From Apostichopus japonicus (Eukaryota; Echinodermata; Holothuroidea; Aspidochirotida; Stichopodidae), in the NCBI RefSeq assembly GCF_037975245.1, contig NC_092583.1, forward strand, positions 9,137,764 to 9,201,763: a DNA stretch of 64,000 bases, read 5' to 3'. Below, in pieces: positions 23,401 to 35,400 of the stretch. The position numbers were made by a program, and so were the translations under genes. The notes under the pieces are model-generated. The model saw nothing but the letters and a program-made list of their open reading frames with translations. It ran no database searches and was not told the origin of the DNA. Positions within the stretch are counted from its first letter, which is position 1, and each line of letters opens with the position of its first letter.

Positions 23401-26400
23401 ACAGTAAAACTCTAGAAATGTGTGTTAGTCAGGAGTTAATATTCAGCTTTCAGGCAATGTGTTGATTTAAACTACTGTATTAACTATCACAGTGTATGTT
23501 GGGTTAAAAGAATCAAGTAGATCTTTGGACCAATTATTTGTTGCCATTCGGTTCATATCTTTATCATAAATAAGATTGAAAATACAAAGATTATCCCTAG
23601 TTTAGGGCTCAAGGATTAGCCAAGGATCCATTTAAGCCATCTGGTGACCCTCAGACACCATGCTGGATTCTTTTGATACTCCTGTTGTCTGCTGCCACTC
23701 GTCTAATTCTCTAACAACGAAAAGCTTGTGTAACATATCTATTACATTTTTTTATTATGATTCCTTCAATAATACCTCTTTCATAAATCAGTAGCAAGGC
23801 TATTGTATTGTTGAAGAACGTTTTATTCACGAGGCTCTGTATGGCAAATTTGTTTTTTAGTATGTTAAGGCTCCAGTTACCAGTGTTTCCATTATATTAT
23901 TTTTAGCTGAAAATGATACATTTGTCCCTGATGACAAATCGACACCAGCACAAGGTTCTGAAGAAAGAGAGGAATATCATGACCGTAGTAAAGAAAGTGT
24001 GATGGAGAGATCAGAGAGAGAAGAACTACCAAAACAAAGAAAAGATTCAAAAATACTTGAAATAATGCAAAATCACTCATACATTGAACATAGGATAAAG
24101 TGTGAAGGTGGAACCATTAGCGTCATGGGGGTACGTCTGACTATTCCTGAAGACGCTTTATCATGTGAAGATGTAATTTCTGTTAAAGTGATCTATGTTC
24201 CTGACATACACCTCCCTGGAAGTGCTCGTAGAGGCAGAATGACACCCCTGATAAAACTAGAGCCAGAAGGACTGGCCCTCAACAAGCAAGCCCAGCTGAC
24301 TATTCCTCACTCGGCTATTATCCCTGAGCCAGATCGACATGATGTTATCATCTTCACTGGTCTGAAAGATGAAGAAAATTTACAAGAAGGTAAAAATGGT
24401 GAACAAAGAGCACTTTAAATGCATTTGATGAATTTACCAGGAGAAGTAAAATTAGTTAAATACTCAGAATCAGTATGGTAAAATATATCTTACTTAATAA
24501 TCTCTTGATAGTTACTGTATTTAGGATTACCAAGTAATATATTTTGTATAATATTACTTATCATAGGTGAAATTACTTGGAGTGAAGAGAAGTCTGTTGA
24601 TTCGAAGCTAGAACGGGAGAAGATCAGTCTTGATATTAACATCCTGAGCTACGTCTTTGTTAATTTAGTCAGCCAAGAAACGGAACAGAAGCATATATTC
24701 CGTATTGTTCCATTTATCGATGGGATACTTGATACCAAAGATGATGTCTTAATAACTGTTTGTTTCTGTAAGGACAGTGATGAAGATTACAAGGTGAGGC
24801 TAATCTCCTGTTACCATGGTGATATCTGTAGCAGTTTGAGGTGAATTCTGCCTTGTGCTGTGATCTATAAGTCGGATACTGGGAATCTTGCTTTCTTTCA
24901 TGATTTTTAAGATGGATTTTATCATGTTATACTGGCAAATTATGAAGTGATTGGTTAAGGATGCATTTGTGTGACATATTTATTGATTCATAATAGCAAA
25001 TAAAAAGGAAAACACTGTTACATTTGAAATACAAACATTTACTCTTAATTTGCAACAAGGAAGAGGATCTGATAGAAACAAGCAACATTAATTGGTAATT
25101 TTATTCATTTAAGGTAACAGAAGCTGCTGTTATTTGCTATAGCAGTATTGATGAAGAATAGTGAAGCCGCACAACAAATTGCATAATTGACTCTTGCTTT
25201 TTTTTATTAATTAAGTATTCCATATTCTTATGTTTTAGTTGTTGTTAGAGGACTACCAGTCCAAACTGAGTCTAGGAAACTATACAACATTTCAAGTTAC
25301 CCGGACATTGAATGACGGCAGAGATTCTGCTTCTAACATTGATCTGATGATGTCATCGCCCGGTGATAGTTACCATATGATGAAGGAAGAATCAACAAAG
25401 GTTTGTAATCACAAATGCTATTCAAATTTGTCTCCTAACATTATATGTAAGACTTGTAGTTAAGGATTGGTTACCTAAACTGGATCAAAATGTTGTACTG
25501 GTAAGCATTTTAGCCCTACAACTACTACTTTCTGGTTATAAAAAAATCCAACAGGGACCAGAATCTATGCACAACTTCTGGTGGGCAGTGTTGTTGAGCA
25601 GAATTTTGTGAGGGTTGGTATTTTCAGTTCATGAATTGTGAAGTTCGGTCCTATATTGTTTCAAATGGTTTCCTAAAAAGCTTCACTCACCATGGCTGCA
25701 CTTTGGTGGTGATTAATTGGGATGTCTTTAATTCACCTCCCTTTGTAGTTTTAGTTATTGTTCAGGTGATGTGGCAGATTTGCAGTTGCATGAATAGGTT
25801 GTTGATTAGGTAGCTGTCCTGTGAGCAGGAAAGAGTGAGACAATTACATGCCCTCCTAGTAATTCTCTGAACACTCATCGAAAACAGAAGGATTGATATA
25901 GCTGGCATACATCTACAATCACATGAACATCCATGGCTCGACTTTATTTCTGAAAGGTTCCTATCCCATGGGACATAATAAAGCTGAATGATGTTATGGA
26001 ATTCTTTATTAAAATAGAGAGTGTAATCTTCATTTCCTGCCCATGAAATATAAGGATATTTTACATGGTCACATGTCTTGGGGGGGGGCAGGTGCGTAGC
26101 CAAGGATGGGGGGTGGGGGAAAAGGGAGCAACCGCCCCCCTTGAGCATATTTTTTTGTATGTTTTTATGATATCGCTAGTAATATCAAGCTTAGATGCAA
26201 CTTACAAGGCCTGGGAAGTGCCATTTCCAGCAATCTAGGAGGCATTTTCACACTTTTTTTCAGCCAAATTTTCTTGTATGCGTAGCGCCAACACAATACA
26301 GAATCAATGCAGAATCTATGGCTCTGATAGTTTGCCGACAGGTTCGCCCCTCCCTTGGCAAATTACTGGCTACGCATGTTTGGGGGTTCCAAGCAAGCAA

Positions 26401-29400
26401 GGAACCTACGCGTTCAACTTGGCGTGTGTATGAGTGCGTGTGTGTGTGTGTGTGCGACGCTTGGCTTGTGTACACGATATCTCAATAAGGAAATGATGTA
26501 TCATGATCAAACTTGTTGGGTGGATAGCCCATAGTAAGAGGAAGATCCCTATTGTATTTGGTGCCTGCAAAGGTCACCAAAGGTCAGTAAGATACCAAAA
26601 ACCAATATATTAAAAACAGCAATAACTCCCATTGACAGGGTCCGACATGGTTGATATTTGGGAGTAGTTGTGAATGGGGTAAGGGATCGTTTCCAAACAT
26701 AACAATAATGTGATCAAAGGTCAACAAAGGTCAAATCATGATAAAAAAACTAGTATTTTTACGATAACTTGAGAACGAAATGTCCGTTAGGGTTGGGAGT
26801 TGCTTCAATGTAATCCAATTGTCGACCCGCATCTGGGTGACCCTTGACCTCAATTTGACCTCTGGTGACCTTTACATGTTTTTGGGATTTTTACAGTTTT
26901 GATGCTATTTTCAGATGTCAAAGGTACCTTCTGATCATAAATGTCAATAGGTTGACCCCGTGTGACCTTCATGTGCGAAGTTATATGGGGTCAAAGTTTT
27001 TTGGTCGGAGTTAGGATGGTTGTACAGACTTGTCGATTTGTTTTTTGGAATCAGGAGATTAAACTACATCTGAAACCAAGGTCAAAAGGTCAAAGGTCAT
27101 ATTAAAAAAATGTGCTTATCTTGGGAGGAAACGAGCAAAAAAGAAAATGTTTGGTTTTGATGCTAGATTTGGATACCAAAGGTACCTTCCGATCAAAAAT
27201 GTCAATGGGTTGACACCCGTGTGACCTTCGTGTGCGAAGTTATACGAGGTCAAAGTTAATTTTCAGACATTTAATGCAATAACTCCCAGTTCCAAGGTGT
27301 GACACGGTTGATATTTTGGAGTAGCTGCAAATGGTATAGGGGAATATTTTCAAACTTAACGGTCATGTGATCCAAGGTCACCAAAAGTCAATTAATGATG
27401 AGAAAAGTAGTATTTTTGCAATAACTTGAGAACGAATTGTCAGTTAGGGCTGGGAGTTGCTTCAATGTAATCCAATTGTTGACCCGCATCTGGGTGACCC
27501 TTGACCTCAATTTGACCTCTGGTGACCTTTTCGCGTTTTGGGATTTTTACAGTTTCGATGCTATTTTCAGATGCTAAAGGTACCTTCTGATCGTAAATGT
27601 CAAAAGGTTGACCCCTGGATGAGCTTTGTGTGTTAAGTTATACTAGGTCAAAGTTAATTTTCAGACATTTAATGCAATAACTCCCAGTGCCAAGGTGTGG
27701 CAAGGTTGATTTTTAGCTCATACCAGCATGCTGGTGTGAGATATTGTTACAGTGCGGCGTCTATCACTCTATCCGTCAACAATTGGTAAAACCGCTCCCA
27801 CTCGCACAGTGTTTGATGGAATTTCATGAAACTTGGACACAAGGACCATTGGGTATAGGGCCATCAGAGATGGTCCAAAATTTGGGGTCAAAGGTCACCT
27901 GTGGGCCATAATGGGCCATTTTGTGGAAATACGCAAAATGCTTCTTCTCCTACAGATTCCATGGTACAATGTTGAGGGTTTGTCACGATAGTACTATGGA
28001 AGTTTTACCTTCAGGGTGTTCATGAATTTGAGATCAAAGATCAACTAGGGGTCTTTTGTGGCCCGGGCCGCAGCCCTATATTTTCAAATTGCTCCTGTTC
28101 GTACAGTGTATGGCCAGTTATAATGAAACTTGGTCACAACGTTCCTCGGGATGAGAGTTACGAGGGGTGTTCGGAAAATTGAGGTCAAATGTCATTTAGG
28201 GGGTCATCGGGGTCATTCTTTGTAATATTTTCAAATATCTTAATCTCCTCAAGATTTTGATGGATCATATTCAAAGTTGAACTGATGATTGTTGGATTAT
28301 GTATAAATAAGGTGATGCCTAATAAATTCACAGCGCGTACTCCCTCACCTCATATAACCTATGCATTACCGTATTAACCTCGCTCTAGCATCTGGCAATT
28401 GTCTGTATGTGAGTGTGGCCATCTCCCTTCCGTAATTGCCAGCCTTTTGCGCAAGTATCGCTCTCTCATTGCTCTTACTAATTCTTAAGATCACTTCGTC
28501 TAATATTATCGTTGTTTTTGTAATTCTTTTTCATCTGTTCAACGTCCTGCACGTTTGAACTGCTTCTTGTCTTTAAAACGTTTTATTTTTCGTGATTTTC
28601 GAACGTTTTTTGTTTGCCTCGTGAACGTGGTTCACGTAGCGTGGCTAGGCCCGCACTTTAGTGTAGCGTTGTCCTAGCGTTTGTTTACTTTCACGTACAG
28701 CAGTCGTGTACGTTGTCACACATTACAGTCAAGTAACTGCTTGGTTTAGTTCTTTCATACTGTTCACGTACAGCAGTCGTGTACGTTATCATTTTGCAGT
28801 AAAGTAACTGCCTTGTTTATTTTTCGTACTGGTCTAGATACGAATTTCTTACTGTTCACGTACAGCAATCGTGTACGTTATCATTTTTCAGTAAAGTAAC
28901 TGCCTTCTTTATTTCTTCGTACTGGTCTAGATACGAATTTCATTTGGTTTCCGTGCTGTTTCTATTTTAGTTTCACAGCTTCGAGTTTCGGAGATTTCTC
29001 AAAAAAATTTCAAATTTTTTATAAAAAAAAACAAATTTTTCGAGATTTTTCAGAGGATGGAAAACTGCCGTTCTTGTAAGCAGTTCCGTCCGTTCAAAGC
29101 AAGGGACAAACACGATTTGTGCCCAAAGTGTCGCCCATGCGGGAGCAAACAGACCTGCTCCATTTGCCAGGACTGGGCCCAGGAGCGCTGGGATTTGATC
29201 GGTACCTGGCTGGCGGATAAAGCCGTGGAGAAAAGAAAGAAGGCGGCTTCCTCAAGGCAGGGGAAGAAGAAACCGCCGGCGAACCGGGAAGCCCATGCGG
29301 CCATTCGAGATGGCATAAGCCCTAAACATGGGGGAACGGAGGGCGCCATAGGAGATGGCTCAAACCCTCCTCAAGAACGGGTATCCATACGAGATGGAGC

Positions 29401-32400
29401 TAATTCCCGTGCGGCGTCAGCTCAGCCACGGCCGCGGCCCCAAGAGGGTCCGTCCACATCAGGCCACGTGGAGTCCAGAAGCCCCCGAAGACAAGCGGTG
29501 GCGGACTTATTAACTTCTACTCCGGGGTCATGGGACCACAACCGGAGAGATTTCTCGGGGTTCTCCCCGGAGAGTACGGAACGGCGCCAAAGCCGAAGTA
29601 GGAGCCGTACCCACAGCCGGGAAAGACACCGGCGACCTCGACGCAGGTCGAGGTCTGGCTCGTCGCCCTCGTCCTCGAGTGGACATTCTTCTGGGTGACA
29701 TAGGGCCAAGAAACGCAAGAGGAGACAGTCCCCAGACTCGGGGTAGGCTCTCCTTTCCCAGGTTAAAGACCTCCTGGGACAATTGTTACAAAAGCCGAGT
29801 CAACAGGACAACAGGGGGCTCCGTCCATTCCACCACAACCGGCGCTACCGCCAGCACCGGTTACGGACGATCACGCCCCTGAGGAGGCCCAGGTGGATCC
29901 CTGGGACGACGTCTCCTCCAGAACTGACGACGCGCTGTCGATCGCAGCTAGTGCCCGCCTCCTCAGTGGAGATTCCGAGGCGGATGACGAAGAACCCCTA
30001 CGGGGTACAGAAATTTCAGCGGAAGCCTTTAAGAAGGCGACGGCAGTACTCCGCAGAGTCCTCGGCTTCGAGGAAAGGGTGGATGCGCGTGCCCACGAGG
30101 GGCCGGCATCCAAACTCACATTGAACGCTGCCGCCCAAAAGCCTCGAGCCTCCATCCCGGTGGATGTGGAATGTAGAGAGCGGTTCGAGGCGGTGGCACA
30201 GGCGAAACGCTGGACAGCCTTCCAGCGATCAGCCCATCGCACTTTCCACGTGGGCGACGAAGACTGGGAAAGTCTTTTTACACCACCCCACATCCCGCCT
30301 CAAGTGAAGGAGAGACTTCGGTCGGCGGGTGCCTTAGACGGCAAAGACAAGTTCAGGGAGAAGGGTGCACAGACCCTAGAATCCTCCCTGTTTGACGTAG
30401 ATAGGGCCTCCCGCGCAGGGATGAAGTACACGTCAGCCTTATTGCTTTTCGCCGAGCTATTGAACAGATCGTTCCAACAGGCCCAGGCATCGGGTATCTC
30501 CCGCAAAGATACCGCCGCCATCATTGCCCTCCTGGGACCCGTTTCCAGGATGGTATTAGACCAGTTCGCCCGCGTCTCGGTGAAGGCCACCTTGACACGT
30601 CGGGACCTGGTTTTGAACTCCCTGAATTGGTCGTCCAGATCCACGGCGGACGGGTTCCGCAACTTACCAATCCTGGGCTGTGACCTCTTCGGCGGCAAGT
30701 TCGATGAGAAACTCCGGGAGGAGGCAGAGAGAATGAAATCTCTGAGGGAGGCGGACGAACACATGTCCCGCTCGGCCTCATCCTCGCGCCCACGTTATGA
30801 CTCACGACAAGGTAGCCGCTTGAAGCAACCAAGATCCAGCTACAGTCAGAGTCGGGGCGCCCCGCGAACACAGCAACAATCTGCTCCTTCGCGGCCCGAA
30901 CACAGGCCGTACCGCCAGCAATACCGCGGAAGCCGCGGGCGCGGTAAACGGCCCTATGGATGCCCACCGCACCGTAACGCCCAAGGCCAAGGTGGGGGGC
31001 GACTAAGAGTTTTTGGGGCTCACTGGGAGGAAATCGACCCAGGAGCCTGGGTACTGGACGTGGTAAAAGGGGGCTACAAGATAGAGTTCTCGTCTACCCC
31101 ACCCCAATATGGCCTCTTAACAGCCACGCCAGTACCCGAGATACCGGAAAAGCGGGCCGCCCTCGAGGACGAGATCAACAGTCTCCTCAAAAAAGGCGCC
31201 ATTACGCGGGTCACCGCCGCAAACGCGGACGGCCCCCTCTTCCGGTCCTCGTTCTTCCTCACGCCGAAGAAGAACGGGACTTGGAGGCCCATCGTGAACC
31301 TCAGACCTCTCAACAGGAGGTTCATCCGACCGGAGAGGTTCAGGATGGAGACTCTCACATCAATCCTCCACCTGCTACGCCCAGGGATGTGGGCATCCTC
31401 CGTCGATCTAAAGCATGCCTACCTACATATTCCCATCCGAAGCGAGGACCAGCGATTCCTCGCGTTCAGGTACAAGGCTATAGATTACCGCTTCACATCG
31501 CTACCATTTGGCCTCTCCACAGCACCCAGGGTTTCACCAGGGTAACGAGGGCGGTCCTGGCTCACCTCCGTCGAAACGGAGTAATGGTGTTCGCCTACCT
31601 AGACGATTGGTTAGTACTCAGCAACTCCCAACAAGGGGCTCTCGCCAGTACAAACGCCACCGTCTCCCTCCTGACCAGATTGGGCTGGTTAATCAACATC
31701 GAGAAATCCAACCTCGTGCCCGCTCAATCGATCATATACTTAGGGGCCCGTCTCGACCTCGCCCGCGGCATGGTCTACCCGACGGCCGAAAGAACGGCGA
31801 GCCTAGTGGCCACGGCCAGAGAAATACTAGGCAATCGGAATACCCCAGCGCTCACGTGGCAGCGCCTGTTGGGGAAGAGGGCGAGCTTCACAGAGCTTCT
31901 AGACCTGTGCAGACTCAGAATGAGGCCGCTCCAGCGGCACCACCTCAAACACTATGCCCCGGATCGATCGTCGGCGGCAACGCCAATGCCACTTTCAACG
32001 GGGCTACGCCCGTTTCTCACGTGGTGGGCAGAGTCGGACAGGATCGCGGCAGGGCGCCCTTTCCGGAACCCAGCCCCTACAACGTCGATCACGACGGATG
32101 CCTCCCTCAGCGGTTGGGGAGCGGTTTGGGGCACACACACAGTTGCCGGCGAATGGGCGGAGCCCGAGAGGGGTCTCCATATCAATATTTTAGAGACGGA
32201 AGCGGTCCTGAGGGCCGTACGTCACTGGGCAACCCACCTAACGGGCCACACTGTCACGGTCCGGTCAGACAACACCACGACCGTGGCATATATCAACCGT
32301 CAAGGGGGCATTCGATCCCTGGCTCTCCTACGCAGGACATGGGACCTGCTCGTCCTCTGCGACTCCCTTCGGATCGGCCTACGGGCGTCCCACCTAGCAG

Positions 32401-35400
32401 GGAAGGACAATATACTGGCAGACGCACTGTCCAGGGGGTATCTAGACAATGGGGAATGGGATCTCTCCCGAACGTGGTCCGACCACGTATTTCACCTGTT
32501 CGGCAGGCCGTCCGTCGACATGTTTGCGACGGCCAAGAACGCTCCAGATACCACGACCCACAGGCCTGGAAGACCGACGCCCTAGTCGTCTCATGGGCGG
32601 GCCTCTCCATGTACGCCTTTCCCCCACTGGGATTACTCCGCAGAGTTCTCACGATGTTTCGGGACGTGGAAGCGGACATGCTTTTGATCGCACCTTGCTG
32701 GCCCAATCAAGCATGGTTCCCACTCATCATCGAGATGCTGGTGGACCTACCATACAAATTCCCGCCGGCCGCCAAGCTCCTCTCCCAACGGAGCGGCCAA
32801 ATAACCCACCCCGACATCACGAGCCTCCATCTAGCTGCGTGGAAACTCTCCGGCTCTCGCTCCAGACAGCGGGGTTTCCACCGGAGGTTGCGGACATTGC
32901 AGTGGATGCCCGCCGGCAGTCCACGATTAAAACATACGATTCTAGACTGCACCGATACTATGTTTGGGCCGGGGACAACGCTGTTGATCCCGTGGAGGCC
33001 TCAGTAGACCAGGTGGCGGCCTTCCTACTCGAACTCTTCCGAGAAGGGAAGCAAATAAGTACAATTAGAAATTACCGCTCCGCAATAGCGGCGGTTCACA
33101 GCGGATTCTCGGATGGCTCCTCAGTAGGAACCAACCCGGTCCTCCGCCAGGTCTTAATGGGCATGTTCCACAGGCGCCCTTCGAGGCGCCGCCTGGCCCC
33201 ATCATGGGCCCTCCACGAGGTCCCGACGACCCTCGCGGGCTCTCCGTATGAACCGCTACACAATGCTCCATTGGACAAGCTAACACACAAAACACTGTTT
33301 CTGATCGCGGCCGCCTCTGCCAGGCGCAGAAGCTGCCTTCACGCGCTCACCCTCCAACGGGGGTTCAAGAGGTTTGAACCAGGAGGAGTCAGATTAATAC
33401 CTGACCCTCACTTCCTCCCAAAGAACCAATCAGTAACCTTTACCCCGAACGAGATCTTCCTCCCGAGTTTGTCACAAGCCTCGTCAATCGCGGAAGACAA
33501 GCGCTGGTGCCCTGTCCGAGCCCTTAAGTGGTACATAGAGAGGACCAAACAGCTACGTACCTCGGACAGGCTCTTCATTTTACCGAGGTCGCCTTACACC
33601 CCGGCCTCAAAGGACACCATTTCACGGTGGATGGCCGACCTAATACGTGCCCACACCCAGCCTGGGGAACCCGTCCGGGCGCATGACGTCCGAGGCCACG
33701 CCACGTCCAGGGCGTGGTTCCGGGGGGTTCCCCTGGAAGATATTATGAAGGCGGCGGCCTGGAAGACCCCGTCTTCCTTTGTCGCCTGCTATCTCACAAA
33801 CACCCCTGCCACGGAAGGGGATTTTGCCCGAGCGGCCCTAGGTCCGCCGCCCGCGAGATCCTCGACCCACCGCTAGGGCTCCTGTGTCACAAATGCATAG
33901 GTTATATGAGGTGAGGGAGTACGCGCTGTGAATTCCCCAAACCTTAACCGGTTTGTGAATTAACGAGCGACGTACTCACCTCATATAACATCCCGACCCG
34001 CCTCCCCACTATGGGGGACCTCGCGGACGGAACCATACAACCACGTCGGATACCCTCCTCGGATACTAGGGGAACTGGCCACACAGATATGACCATGTGA
34101 CGGCCTTTCCCCCCAAGAATTTTCGAGGGATGTCGTGGGGGTCCCGCCTACACCCACCGACGACCCACTCTGGGCCCACTCTGGACCCACCTGTCACCCA
34201 CCACAGCCCACCAGGGGCCTCTTCAGGTGAGAATGATTTTTGGATGTATCCTCGGGGTTTCCGCCCCTTGGTCGGTCCTCTCCCCCTTCTCCGTCCGGTG
34301 CCGCACCAGTGCGGCCTGGAAATTACGGAAGGGAGATGGCCACACTCACATACAGACAATTGCCAGATGCTAGAGCGAGGTTAATACGGTAATGCATAGG
34401 TTATATGAGGTGAGTACGTCGCTCGTTAATTCACAAACCGGTTAAGGTTTGGGGATTTTTGGTCAAAAGTTAATTAATTACAATTAATCCCCATTGTTTA
34501 AAAAAATCTGAGCCTTCACCTTTTGCCAAAGCTCCTTTAATTTGTCTCCCAGTCTCTGCAGTGCTTGTTTACATTAGTGGTTAAGCTCTGCAGAGGCTGT
34601 TAGTGGAATTAAAGCAGGACTGGGAGTTGTTATTAACTGTTGAACTGTAAGCATGAGAGCCCTATAGCCAATCAGCACTTGCCCATTCTTAGAAGTCTTT
34701 GAGCCTGAGGTATGTAGGCAGCCAGCCAAACTTTTGGCAAGGAGTGCTTCAGGTCTGCTAAGGTAGAGGGGAGAAAGTTTAATAGGGTAGGTCAGTGGAA
34801 AGGTATTGTTTGAGAGAGTGGGTAAAACAGGATTTAAAGGGGGAAAATAGGAATTATAGCCAGTGGTGTGGCCAGGATTCTGCTAACGGAGGGGGGGGGG
34901 TGGGGTTATGCCTCATGGGCCCAAAATTGGTGGAATCTGAAAAATGGCCTGAAATTTGGTGGGCCATAAAGTTTTGTGGGCCCTACATTTTTAAGCTCGA
35001 AAAGGTATGAGCTTCTGCACTATTGTTGCTCTAGTTTTGGACAAGTTGCGGATGGTATAGGGGAATATTTTCAAACTCATTGGTCATGTGATCCAAGGTC
35101 ATCAAAGGTCAGATAATGTTAAAAACTAGTATTTTGGGGGGAGAAAATGGGCAAAGAAAAAACGTTTGAAATTTTACAGTTTTAATGCTCTATTAAGGTC
35201 TCACCGATCAAAAATGTCAATTGATTGACCTACGGGTGACCTTTGTGTGTGAAGTTATGTATACAAGTTCAAAGTTAATTTTTAGACATTTAATGCAATT
35301 AAATCCCAATGCCAAGGTGTGACACGGTTGATATTTTGGGACAAGTTGTGAAAAGGGTGGTGGAACATTTTCAAACTTAACGGTCATGTCATCTGAGGTC

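Larger units (their letters stand above)
28325..34454 (+). mobile_element. DIRS-type tyrosine-recombinase retrotransposon, nearly complete but broken
   Basis: A 6,130-bp element with DIRS hallmarks. It has inverted terminal repeats (94 bp at 28344-28437 and 34321-34414) whose outer ends differ. An internal complementary region at 33892-33988 joins the complement of the left end (to 33934) to that of the right end (from 33935), as needed for circular replication. There are gag-like, RT/RNase H and tyrosine-recombinase frames on the plus strand and no LTR or integrase. The GC content is clearly higher than in the host intron. It inserted in the sense direction of the host gene. The copy carries stops and frameshifts in gag and RT, so it is inactive as it stands. 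Confidence 0.93.

Noticed and set aside
29050..34359. Many antisense and alternate-frame open frames of 60-150 codons in the GC-rich element
   Set aside because: High GC lowers stop frequency; the real frames show RT, RNase H and recombinase motifs on the plus strand.
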